Below, one piece after another: positions 13,001 through 25,800 of a stretch of DNA of 64,000 nt; position 1 is the first letter of the stretch; each line of letters starts with the position of its first letter. The notes under the pieces are model-generated. The model was given only the letters and a program-made list of their open reading frames with translations. It had not been told where the DNA came from and made no database searches. The stretch comes from Zantedeschia hybrid cultivar (Eukaryota; Streptophyta; Magnoliopsida; Alismatales; Araceae), in NCBI GenBank assembly GCA_030544215.1, contig JARZZO010000004.1:15054501-15118500 (forward strand), read 5' to 3'. A program made the position numbers and the translations under genes.

Positions 13001-13771
13001 ACTCTCTCTGTCTCACTCTCTCTCCGTCTCACTCTATCTCCCTGTCTCTCCGTCTCCCTCTCTCTGTCTCCATCTCTCTATCTCACTCTCTCTGTCTCGG
13101 ACCCCCACTCTCCGTCTCCCTCTCTGTCTCCATCTCTTTGTCCCACTCTCTCTATCTCCCTCTCTCTGTCTCACTCTCTCTCCGTCTCACTCTATCTCCC
13201 TGTCTCTCTGTCTCCATCTCTCTGTCCCACTCTCTCTATCTCCCTCTCTCTCTCTCACTCTCTCTCCGTCTCACTCTATCTCCCTGTCTCTCTGTCCCAC
13301 TCTCTCTATCTCCCTCTCTCTCTCTCACTCTATCTCCCTGTCTCTCCGTCTCCCTCTCTGTCTCCATCTCTCTGTCCCACTCTCTCTGTCCCGGACCCCC
13401 ACTCTCTGGCTCCCTCTCTCTCACACGCCCACGCTCTCTGTCTCTGTCTTACTCTCTCTCTCACACCCACACTTTATGTCTCACTCTCTCTCACACACCC
13501 ACACTCTCTGTCTCTCTCTGTCTCACACACCCACACTCTTTGTCTCTCTCTATCTCTCCGTCCCACTCTCTCTATCTCCCTCTCTCTGTCTCACTCTCTC
13601 TATATCTCTCCGTCCCACTCTCTGTCTTACGCTCTCTATATCCCTCTCTATGTCTCACTCTCTTATACCCACTCTCTTTCTGTCGTACCCTCTCTCTCAG
13701 ACTCTGTCTCACTCTCTCTCACTCACACCCTCTTTCTTAGACCCACTCTCTCTTTGTCTCTCTTAGTCTCA

Positions 13772-13814
<43 letters not shown>

Positions 13815-16800
13815 ACCCACTCTCTCTCTTTCGGGCCATATCTGTCTCTCTCTCACTCACACTGTCACACACCCTCTCTCTCTCTCATCCTGTCTCTCTC
13901 TGTCTCTCTGTCACAGACCCACCCCCTCTCTCTCTCACCTTATTTGTTTCTCTCACCATCTCATGTCACAGACCACCCACTCTCTTACTCCTTTTTATTT
14001 TTCCCATGCCAGATTTTTATCTTTAAAATTTAAATGGAAGAAGAGTCAGGGTCGCAGTCTGCATCCGTGCAAGGAATGTTAGAGAAGAAGAAGGCCAAGT
14101 CAAAAGATCCGGGATGGAAGTATTCCTATTGGCCGGATGAAAATGATAAAAATAAAGTGAAGTGTGAACTTTGTGGTTTGGTGACAAATGGGGGGATCAA
14201 AAGACAAAAAGAACATTTAGTAGGAGGATTCAGTGATGTAAAAAAATGTCCAAAGACAACAAAGGATATTTCTGAAGAAATGTTGAGTTGGATGGCAAAA
14301 AACAAGAAAAGAAAAATTACAGTCCAAGAGTTTGTGTGTATAAATGAATCATCTGACGAGGAAATTCCCCCCAAATCGGATAAAGGTTCTTCATCGTTGA
14401 AGAAAAAGCCAAACAAGGGGCCAATGGATGCTTTTGCAAAGATGAGTGCAGAGGACTTTGTTGAAGCAAGGAGACATAGAAAGAGGGTTCAAACAACTTT
14501 GGAGAGTAAATGGAAGAAAGAAGAAAAATTGAAGCTTGATGAAACTGTAGCCACCTGGTTTTATGAGGCTGGAATTCCTTTTAATGTTGCAAAGTTGAAG
14601 AGTTTTGAGGTGATGTTCGAACTTGCGGGGCGATTTGGACCGGGATACAAGCCTCCAAGTTATCACATGTTGAGAGTGCCTCTCTTAAAAAAAATGGTAG
14701 AGAGCACACATCAGTTGCATGATGAGTATAAGTAACATTGGAAGACTTATGGTTGCACCCTCATGTGTGATGGATGGACTGACAAAAGGCAGAGGAAGTT
14801 GATTAATTTCTTAGTGAATTGTCCAGAAGGGACTTATTTTATGGAGTCCGTTGATGTTTCAAATCGTAAAGAGGATGCATACCTCTTATATGAATTGTTG
14901 GATGCTATGATTGAAAAAATTGGAGAAGAATATGTGGTGCAAATTGTGACAGATAATGCTTCATATAATATTGCTGCAGGAAGAATATTGATGGAGAAGA
15001 GGAGAAGATTGTTTTGGACACCTTGTGCTGCACATTGCCTTGATCTCATGTTAGAAGATTTTGGCAAATTAAAGGCATATAAGTGTGTCATTTCAAAAGC
15101 CAAGAAGTTGACTTCATACATCTACACACATACACGTTTACTTGACTATATGAGAAAGGAGACAAAGGGAAAGGAACTTGTGAGATGTGGAGTTACAAGG
15201 TTTGCAACTGCTTTTCTTATATTAGAAAGGTTGCACGATGATGTTGTAAGGAGAGGCTTGCGTAGGTTGTTTGCTTCAGAAGCATGGCATAATAGTGCAT
15301 GGGCAAAGACAACTATGGGAAAAAATGTTGCTTCTTTTGTCTTTTAGGTGAAGTTCTGGCATGGTATTGAAGATGTCTTAAGAGCCTCACAACCAATTTT
15401 GCAAGTTTTGAGATTAGTTGATGGAGATGAGAAGCCTGCCATGGGATACATGTATGCTGCCATGGAATATGCAAGGCAACAAATTATTGTAAATTTTGGT
15501 TCAAAGGAAAAAAATTATCAACCCATCTTGAAAATTGTAGATAAAAGATGGCAAGATCAAATGCATCGTCCACTACATGCAGCAGGATATTTTTTGAATC
15601 CCAAATTATACTTCGAGGCCAAATCAAAAGATATTGCTAATGGTAAAAAATTTGAGAGCAGTTTTTATGAATGTGTTGAAAAGATGGTGCCAGAAAGAGA
15701 TATACAAGACAAAATAAGTGATCAAGTTGCAGACTATATTTGTGGAAAAGGCTTATTTGCAAAGCCAATGGCAGTTAGAGCTCGTGAAAGGAGGCTACCA
15801 AGTGAGTAAATTCTTGCAATCTCTCTTTATTGCTTGGTATTTTTTTGTTTTACAAGTTAAATGATTTTACATTATACTAGAGTTACCAGTTAAATTCTTG
15901 TTATAGTTGAGTGGTGGATGCAATTTGGTGGAGATGCACTGGAGCTCATGAAGATAGCCTTAAGGATCTTAGGACTTTGTTGTAGTTCCTCTGGTTGTGA
16001 GCGTAATTGGAACACATTTGAGTTTGTAAGTATTTAACTTGAGATATATCCTTAGTATGTTTTTATTTTTTTCATTCAATTTTCAGATTTGAATTTCTCT
16101 AGTTGTCTTTGATTTGTCTTTTTTATTTATGTAGATTCATACAAAAAAGAGGAACAGGTTGGAGCATAAACGATTGAACGATTTAGTGTATGTTCAATAC
16201 AATCGGCGCCTTCGTGAAAGATTCATAGAAAGAAAGAATCATCCAGAGAAGAGTGATCCTATATACTTAGCAGATTTGGATTGGGGAAGTGAGTGGATGA
16301 CTAAGGACGCAGAAGATTTGGTTCATGATGATGATAACAATCTCACATGGGTAGCTGTGGACATAGCCATGGGAGCATCTGAAGAAAGATTCAGGAGAGG
16401 CAAAATGCCACAAAGAGGAAGTACTTCGCAGCCCATGCCCATGGTTAGTGATGATGAAGAAGAGAACCATTCAGATCAGGAAGAAGAGGCAGAGGAAGAA
16501 GATGATGATGATAATGCATCTTGGGAGTCAGATGGTGAACATGATGGTGAAGATGATGGGGACGAGGATGGGAACATGGCTCCTGAGCATGCACCATTTG
16601 GCTTTAAAATTTAGAGAACTTTAAACTTTATTTGAATTAGTTTTGTAACTTTTGTTAGACATTTGAACTAGTCTTATTTGTTTGCTTTCTTGAGTATTTA
16701 GTCTTAATATGTTGCTTCTTCTTTATTTTATGCTTAGTGATGGATGTGATATTAGGACTTCATGAACTTTATTTAATGTAATGAAGTTATCTTCTTTTAT

Positions 16801-19800
16801 TATGTGTTTACATTTTTACATCATATATATATTGTTGTTATGAGTATTATGTTGCAGATTTTGGAAGAACTCCATAAATATGATGTTAGTATTTTATCTT
16901 TGAAATTTTGTTTTTCTAATTATTGTTCAGTCACATATTTAACTTTGGTACTTTATTGTAATATTTGTTTTCATGTTAATGTGATATTATTGCTATTCTC
17001 TTCATATTTTTTATATTAATGTTAAGTTATTGTGATATAAAATATATTATTTTGAAGTGTACGCCTAGGCGACGCCTAGGCGGGCGCCTAAGCGCTTAGG
17101 CGGTCGGAGACCCCGAGCACGCCTTGGTCCGCCTTACCGCCTTGACAACTATGGGCTATAGCATATGGGACTATATGGTTATGCCGATGGGACTATGATT
17201 TATGGGGGAGATTTTAGAATACGACGCCTCCCCAGGGCGAAGGGAATTTTGAACCCTTTAATGGCATGCCAGTGGGACTGGTGTATGCTCAAGGAAGATT
17301 CAGGATACATTGCTTCCTCGGGGCGATAGGAAAATTTTCAACCCTTTTAGGGCATGCCAGTGGGACTGGCGTATGCCCAGGGAAGACTTTAGGACACAAC
17401 GTCTTCTCGGGGCAAATATGAAAATTTTCAGGATATAACGCCCCTCCGGGGCAGATTCCGGAGTTTAACGCCCTCCGTAGGCGGATGCCGGAGTTTAACG
17501 CCTTCCGTGGGCGAAATATGAATTTCAAGATTTAAAGCCTGTAGTAAGCGAATATAAATTTTGGGATACATTTGCCTACCAGGTGGACAAAATTCCGGAG
17601 TTTAACGCCTTCCGTGGGCGAATTATGAATTATGGGATTTAATACCTTTCGTAGGCAAATTCCGGAGTTTAACGCCTTCCGCGGGCGAATGCCGGAGTTT
17701 AACGCCTTCCGTGGGCGAATGCCGGAGTTTAACGTCTTCCGTGGGCGAATTATGAATTCTGGGATTTAATGCCTTTCGTAGGCAAATTCCGGAGTTTAAC
17801 GCCTTCCGCGGGCGAATGCTGGAGTTTAACGTCTTCCGTGGGCGAATGCCGGAGTTTAACGCCTTCCGTGGGCGAATTATGAATTCTGGGATTTAATGCC
17901 TTTCGTAGGCAAATTCCGGAGTTTAACGCCTTCCGTGGGCGAATGAAAGAATTTTGCATTGCATGATATTCTTGACGGCAAATATTTTCTTTCGAGGTGA
18001 ATCACCCACCATTATGTGATATCTTTCAAGAATATGCCCGTGTATTTGCTTTGGGTATAACAGGAACGGGGATCATCCCCTCAGGCTGTATCGAGCAGAA
18101 GAGCGAGTTTTCCCACTTCCTTACCGGGTCGGGAGGTCATCGTCATCATCGCCTCGGTCGTAGCCCTTGATGGGACATTATTGTACCGTCAGTGTGGTAC
18201 CAAGGGTTTATTCGTCATTGGCGACTCTGATATCCTCCCTGGGTAGGGATGTGGGAAAACTCGATCTCTACCCTCAGCAGGCCGAGAGAGTTCTCCCCCC
18301 GTCGGGGAACAAATATGCGGCTTTATGAGCCTATGTATTCGCGCACGAACATTATTGACTTTTCTTGGCGCACATAACTTTTGCGCGTTGTCCCCCGACG
18401 GGTTGTAGGATGATTTTTTTTTTTTTTTTTTTGCGAATTACACTCAATGTGTAATCGTATGTGGCTGTGGGGGATTTACCAGGTATTTTCCCATATTTAT
18501 CTTTCCTTCTTGAATCAGCTTTTCCACTTCATCTTTGAACATAAAGCAACGTTCAATTGGATGGGTGATGAAGCTGTGGTATGGGCAGTAGTTGGGTGCA
18601 TCTACCCGATGTATTTCTTCTTCCCTTTTTGGCTTGGGCAGAATAATTGCTTTTCTGCTCATACATAACTCGAAGAGTTCTTTGGTCTTTTCCATTGGAA
18701 AGGAGTATGGTTTCTTGAGCCTTTTTGCCAGGGATTCCGTATCTTTAAAACTTATCCCTATTTCTGCACCAGCAACTTGTTTTCCCCGGGAGCTTTGCCT
18801 AGCTGCAAAGGTGGCCTCGAGAGTATTGTCGTGACTTTCACAACCTTTGCATTTGAGCACCATTCCCTCTCGGTACTGGGCTTCTGGTGGTTCATTTAAA
18901 TCTATGATAAGTTTGCCCTTATTCTTTAGAGGACGGCTGCATTTTGGTCCTGGCTCCTCAAAGGAGAAGGGCCTATTGATTCTATCCATTGACATGACTT
19001 CTGTCTATTGTCTTGCAAGACCTTCCATTACTTGAGTGAGTTCATACTGCTGATGAGAGATTTGTCCCAGACTCATTTGAATCCCCTCAAGTGTTGCCAT
19101 AATGGACCCCCCGAGAGTGGAAATTGCTGGAGTGTATGATGGATTTGTCTTCTGCTCCAATGAGATTTGCTGGTGAGAGAGTTGTATCAGAGTCATCTGA
19201 ATCTTCTATAATGTTGTCATGATAGACACTTCTGGAGTGGAAGTTGCTGGAACATATGATGGTATTGCCTCCTGTTCCGGCAAAACTTGCAGATGGGAGA
19301 GCTGTGACATATTCATCTGAATCTCTTCCAGTGCCGCCACGATAGACCCTTCCGGAGTGGGGTCGCTGGGGGATATGATGATACCACTTCCTGCTCTGGA
19401 GGGGCATCTATATTCTTATTTGTAGGCTCTTCTTTTGAGGAGTTTTCATCCATGTGGACGACATTTGCTGTAAATGTTTGTCTGGGCATTCGATGTGGTT
19501 GAGGCGGGTCTACCAGGTATTTCCCCATCTCCACGGCCCCTTCTCGGATAAGCATTTCAATTTCCCCTTTGCAGATATAACAATCCTCTATTACATGTCC
19601 CAACATACGATGGTACATGCAATAGTTGGGTTCATCTATTTTACCAACTTCTGCTGGTCTTTTTGGTTCGGGTAGCATCAAGAGATTGGCCCGCATGCAG
19701 ACATTAAACAACTCTCTTGTATCCTCCCTTATGAAAGAGTAAGCCATTTTCCTTCTCTCATTAAGGGTGGCATATGATCCCCTTCTATTAGATGTTGAGG

Positions 19801-22800
19801 CATTTACATTGTTCTTGCCCCCTGTATTTTCTACAGCTGAGGTGAAGTCTATAGCATTGACCTCTTCTGTATCCATATTTTGCTTCTTTGGGACTATCCC
19901 CCCAATGGAGGCAATGGTTGGATGGTCTGCATAGAATATTTCGACTTCCGTCACAATGTTATTTAGTTGATCAAAGTTCTTGACATTTGCGCCAATCAGC
20001 TTTTCGCTTATTTTAGGCTTTAAGCCCCTTTTGCACAATCGTATCGCATCCTCATGGGTCGGCGGATTGTCGCATTTCATGCAGAGGCTCCGCCATTTTT
20101 TGATATAGTCGGTGGCGGATTCATTCCTGCCTTGCTTTAGTGTCACCAATTCAGTGATGGTGACCTTTCGTTCCGACACCTTGAAACGGTCGAGGAACTT
20201 TTTCTACATTTCCTCCCAACTGTTGATAGAGTTAGGCTTCAACTTTGCATACCATTGGAATGCAATGCCCGTGAGAGAGGTAGAGAAGAACCTCAAAAGA
20301 TAGGCCTCATCAGTAGCCAACTCTCCCAAGTCACTCATATAGTGGGTTATATGCTCCTGGGCCGAGCCTTCCCCGTCATACCTGATGAATTTGGGACACT
20401 TATTGTGATCCGACGGGAGCTTCTTGAACATATGACGTACCGGAAATGGCACTTTGTATAAGTCGAATGTGCCTATTCCGTCGTCTTGTTTTGCTATTTT
20501 GACTTCAACAATTTGCTCAATAAGATGCTTCTGCAATGCCGTAGCATCATCTGCAGAAGCATGGGATTGCTGAGCATTATGATTGGGCTCCACAACCTGA
20601 TCTTCTTGTATCTTATCAGGGTTGAAGTTGACATCTGCAGTTTGCGGTCTTATCACCGTTGGTATAAGCACTGCCCTTGAAGGTGGTGCATTTACTGGGG
20701 GGACTTGAGCTGCCCTTTGCTGCTCCTCCATCTTTTGTATTAGGCCATAGAGCAAGGCCCTGAGTTGTTGATTTTCTTGCCTCATCTCCTCTATAGTCTG
20801 AGGCTGTATTTGATCTTGAGGTTGTTCTGGAGCGGCTTCAATATCTAAAGCATTTGCCCCGTCTTCATCAGCTCCTCCAGCAGCATTGCTACTGCCAATT
20901 TGGGGTGGCTCTGCCCCCTGGCTTCCTCGATTCAGCAAGCACATAGCCTGCTCCATTTGACGGGTTATGGGCCCGACCCGTTGCATCAGATTGATGATAT
21001 CATTTGGGTCTTCTGGCTGGGAAGGCTGTCGGTTGGTGATATTGGAGGTGTAGCATGTGTAGACCCGTATACTATTCTCTGTCATTCTGGCAATTTTCTT
21101 CTTTTTGTGAGTCGATCGGACCAATGCGCCCAACCGCTCGAGGACAGATGTCTGTTGCCAGACTTGTTCCTGCGCCTTATAGGCACTTTTTATCTTTTGA
21201 CCATGTAAAGAACAAGGCCAGGTAGTTGAGCTGGTTATCTGCCCCTCAGGCTCTACGAGCTGTTGAGGCTGTTGTTCTGCTAAGGTATCCCTAGCCTGGC
21301 GAATTTTGCGGGCTTCCTTTTTGGTTACCCACATTTCCTTTATGCGGAGGCTCTTATCCTCCAATGGATTGCCCCCAGCCCGAGGCATAAATTTGCCCCC
21401 ATTTTGAGGCATGGAGTTGCCCCCATTCCGAGGCATGGAGTTGCCCCCCGCTCGGGGGGTGGCATTGCCTCCTGCTCGAGACATGACAGGCTCTGGTATA
21501 ATTATTGGCTCCCGACAAGCAGTGTCCTTTGGAGTCATTTTCTTCTTTTCGAACGTTGCCCCATCTTGGCAAACCTTCAATAGAATCCCGAACCGATTCT
21601 GGACAGGAACTGTCGGGATATGATAGATCTTAGAAATGATGGGTTGCCCGCCATCCAGACGAATATGCAGGTTCCCCACCAATATAGTTTTCCTCGTCCT
21701 AGACGGACTTGCGGTTAAAACCTTCCGCTTTTGCCCCCCGTTGGACGAGGAGGCTGGAGAGATGCTGATGGTATTCACGGCAAGCACTCGCTCATATCGG
21801 CTACCGTTGTTGCATGTTCTGGAGCGAGAAGCGCACCTCTTCTTCTTCTTTTCCGGAGCAAGTTCCGGTGCCGGAACGACCCCCAGAAAGTATGGAGATC
21901 CTGTCACTGCGGAGAAGTCTCCAAAGCATGTTGGTGTGGTCAGATATCCACACCGTGTGTGGGTCGCCACCACAAGTGGGCCATACGTGACCCTTGCCGC
22001 CATCGTCGTCTTTTAAGCAGAAACTTGGTCACCTGCATAAGACATGACAAAGTTAGTAGTAGAGTTGTGGTGAGAGCATCACCGGACGGAGAGATGAAGG
22101 GAAAGAGAGGTTCCACCGGACGTGCCATCTCTGTTCGCGAGGGTTTTTTTCTAAAACCTTCGTTCGGGACCTGACCTAGACGCATCTCTCCTATGTCGGA
22201 TTATTCGGAAATCCATTTTTTTGTTTATCTAGAGAATTATAGGTCGGTTTTATATTTTATCGGACTATGAGAGCTTGGGATTAGCCCTCAGGGAATCCGG
22301 GACTTCGAATCAAGCGAAGATTCGAGTATATGACCTCTCTCCACTGACCTCGGTCAGTGTTAATTACGCTGAGCGACTGCTCGACAACCCTTGATTAACC
22401 GTCCGTATGATGCCCTTATAACATGCAACACTACTACTACAGGCAGCACATGCATATGAAGATATATTTTAGGTTAAACTCTTGGCCTCACCCAAGTTTA
22501 GGATGTGTTTATATGATTTTGGATTGATTCCAAGCTATCTGGATTAATTCCAAGTATATTGGATTGACTCCAAGTATTCTGGATTGATTACAAGTATTTT
22601 AGACCCATAAGGGTATTTTTGTAATTATGCCAATTTGGAGGGTATAGGGAGATTATGGTTATTTTAAGTGTATGAAATGAGTTTTAATGATTTAGGAAGG
22701 TTTCAAAACCTTAGGAGGTATTTTAGAGTTATTTCAAGTGTGTTTGGATTGTAAGGGTATTTTGGTAATTTTGTCCAAATTGGATTTTTAGACTTAAAGT

Positions 22801-25800
22801 CTATTTTTATATTTTTCTGAGATTTTTTTATTTATTTTTATCATATTTAGGGTATTTTGGTAATTTTACCCATCTTATTAAGGTTTGGAGGGTATTTTGG
22901 ACATATGAGAGATTTTGATATTTTTAAGAATTTTCTGTGATTTTTACGGATTTTTAACATGTATGAGGGTATTTTTGTAATTTGTATTAAGCTCTAGGGG
23001 CATTTTAGTCATTTCAGAATTTTATATATTTTCAGATTTGGTTCTCTGTTTTTTACATGTTTTTACTGAATTTTACTGATTTTTTTATTAATTTTACCGA
23101 TTTTTATTAATTAATTAGGTATATGAAGGATATTTAAGTTATATTTTGGATTTATGTAATTTCCAGATTTTGTTTTCTGATTTTTACTGAGTATTACTGA
23201 TTTTTACAGAATTTTTCTGATTTTTATATTTGTTTTATTAATTTTAGATAATTTTCGCAGATTTTATTAATTAATTAAGTATGTGGAGTATTTAAGTCAT
23301 TTTTTAACTTAAGATATTATTTTATGTCTCAATGTTTCATTATTAAGTTTTAATTATGAATCTAAGATTAGTTATGTATGGGATGAGGCCAATGATATTT
23401 TAGAATATTTAATTATATGTTTTATGTATTTTAATTAGTTATAAAATTAATTATTTTGCATATGAAAATATAGTAACATAGTGTTACTTAAATAGTAGGT
23501 TCATGAACACACATGCACACACATATGCTCAAAGAACAAATAGTAGCATTCATTCATTATTTCGGCATAATCCCGTTTTATAGGACGGTGATTTTACAAC
23601 ATAAATTTGGCAGAGCTTCCCCTTAGGAATAAACCTTAGGAAGAGAGCCCTCCAAGAAAATATCTCCCCCAAATCGCAGTAAACCCGGGCAAGAGCACCG
23701 GATTTGGTCTTCAAACTGGCAGAGTTTTCCCTAGGAAATTTTGGGCCAAATGGGCATGGGGCTTCTTCTTACCCCTTGGGGGGTATTTATAGGCTTCAAA
23801 GCCTTAACCGGTGGGGGTACCCACCGGAATGCTTGAGGTGGGGGGTACCCACCGGTTGGCTTGAGGTGGGAGGTACCCACCGGTTGCCTCTTCCTCTTCT
23901 CCCTCTCTTTTTTTAATTTTTTAATCACATGGGTGAGAGAGAGAGAGAGAGAGCATTAAAAAAAGGAGAGAGAGAGAGAGAGAGGGAGGGGGGACCGGTT
24001 GGCACCCCCACCGGTTCCAACCGGTGGAGGGGGTGCCACCGGATGGACCCCCCCCCCCACCGGTTGGGAACCGGTGGGGGGTATCCCCACCGGTTTTGGG
24101 AAACCGATGGGGGGTTCCCCTCCTCATTTCTTCCTTCTTTTTTTCTGCTTTTTGAGCTCATTAATGAGCTTGGGTTGCAGATTTGGGGGATGGGCCAATG
24201 TGAAAAGGGTTTAAACCCCTTAAATCCAGATTTGGCTCTATGTGAAAGGGGTTTGGGTTTGGATTTAAGGAGAGTTCCACATGGGTTTCTTAACCCATGT
24301 GTGAATGGGGTTAAGATCCCCCATTAACCCTCTAATTAAACACCCCCCATTTTTTAAACTTCAAAAATCTGAAAAGTGGAGGGAGAGAGCTCCTCCTCCC
24401 CCCCCCACCGGTTTCCCTCTTGGAACCGGTGGGGGGTTCCCCAACCGGTGGGGGGGGGCTTCTCCCCCTCCCTTTTGCTTTTTTTTTTTTTTAAAAAATG
24501 GTTCCAACAGGAGCCTACTAGCACGCTGTAGACAGAGACGTCAGACAAGCTTGGCTTCTGTGCACGTGGGGGAAGGGGTGTTCTCCCAAGTGGTACAGTG
24601 GGATAGAAGAAGACAAGAGGAGTGAGAGATTAATGGGAAGGTGTGGGCAACATGTCTGCATGAGGGAGGCAGACTGGGCTGTGGGCTTCGACATGCATGT
24701 TGAGGTGTAGCACAGTGGGCTTGTGCCAACACCAACTCACGTAGGTGTGTGTAGGGGAAGGCCTCATTCCTGGCGTGTGGCGCTGTGGTATGGACGGCAT
24801 ACCCTCGCAGTGGTGCTGTAAGTGCCTGGGAGGGCACCCACATGGGGTGTTTGCAGTGCACTTGGGTGTGATCTTCTAGGCTAGCAGGAGGGAGAAAGGA
24901 GGGGGTGCGAGCATGAGGAAGAAAGAAGAAGAGGGGAGGCGGGAAGATGAGGGCATAGTGGATGCCTCCGTGTTGTATGTGTGGTGTGCATAGGGAGACG
25001 GGTCAGGGAAGGCTCATGCAGGCAGGAAAGGGAAAAAGAGTTGTGAGGGAACAGGGTGACATGGCGAACAGCCACCACAAGGTGCGCACAGGCACATATG
25101 GCCTGTGCATCTTGGTGGCTCTGTAGGCAGGACCGCGCACCAGGGCGGAGCCCTGCTGCACCTAGCGGCCAAGCTACCTGCACCAGCCCCAGGCTGGTTC
25201 TGCACAGTACGGGCTTGAGCCCCGCCCTCCCCCTTTCCCTTGTCTGTCTTTTTTCACCAGGGCCCAAGGCCCTTAGTCCCTGGCTGAGCGGACTAGGTCT
25301 GCCCCTGTCTGAGCCAGTGGGCCCAACTAGGGTATGCTACAGTGAGCCGGGCCCCCTCTTTTGTGCATCCAGTGGTCCTCTCTGGTACAATGCACCCCTG
25401 CAACTACTGTTGTGCATTCGGGTGCAATGTGCTGGGGCAGTGTGCTAAGGATTTATAGTGCACCACCATCATCGAGGGTACATTCATGCTCCCATTTGCA
25501 CATCAATCGTACCATTGGTTTCCATGCAACGATGCCAACTCATCCAACACGTCACCACCATCGCAGCACCTCGTTTTGCATGCCGCCCCTGTATGCGCCC
25601 TGAGGGCATCCACACATTTTTCGAGGCCCATGTCAGCTGCCTTGATTTGCATGCTAGTTTTGAGCACCTTCGACTTTGTGGCACACTTCCCAAGGAGGTG
25701 TCCAACAGCATGTGCATCTTCCATGGGCCCATCAGTTGCCATGATTTCAACCCCTATTATTTTATTATTTATTGTTGTATGTTATCTCCCTACTAGGGGT

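Larger units (their letters stand above)
12143..17153 (+). mobile_element. hAT DNA transposon, 5,011 bp, near-autonomous
   Basis: The ends are CATTGTTGTC (12143) and GACAACTATG (17144-17153), imperfect terminal inverted repeats, with a perfect 8-bp duplication GGCTATAG. Both subterminal regions carry dense CGCCTAGGCG / GCGCCTAAGCG words (about 12153-12300 and 17064-17140), as is usual for transposase binding in hATs. The element holds a GC-rich leader, a CT-rich tract and a transposase gene with two nonsense codons. It inserted into the hairpin arrays of the gag-only LTR element, so it is younger than that insertion. Confidence 0.93.
5793..24509 (-). mobile_element. Gag-only LTR retrotransposon (TR-GAG-like), young, with nested hAT
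   Basis: Two ~2.38-kb LTRs (5793-8175 and 22132-24509) start TGTTCGCGAG and end GGTTCCAACA on the + strand. They are flanked by the perfect 5-bp duplication GGAGC (5788-5792, 24510-24514). Gag lies on the minus strand next to the right LTR, so the element reads right to left. The 13.7 kb left after removing the hAT has LTRs, PBS, gag and then only tandem-repeat arrays. No protease, reverse transcriptase, RNase H or integrase motif was found on either strand. LTR differences seen by eye are fewer than about ten substitutions plus homopolymer and GA-run length changes, so insertion was recent. This fits the class of plant gag-only terminal-repeat retrotransposons of Ty3/gypsy type, which need pol supplied in trans. 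Confidence 0.88.

Noticed and set aside
12503..14026. 507-codon ORF (and 404- and 360-codon ORFs in other frames) on the + strand
   Set aside because: CT-only low-complexity sequence cannot form stop codons; all three frames are open and the products are S/L/P runs.
15340..15350. TTTTAG|GTGAAG read as an intron acceptor rather than a stop
   Set aside because: The transposase frame aligns continuously through this point and no matching donor in phase was seen, so a nonsense codon is simpler.
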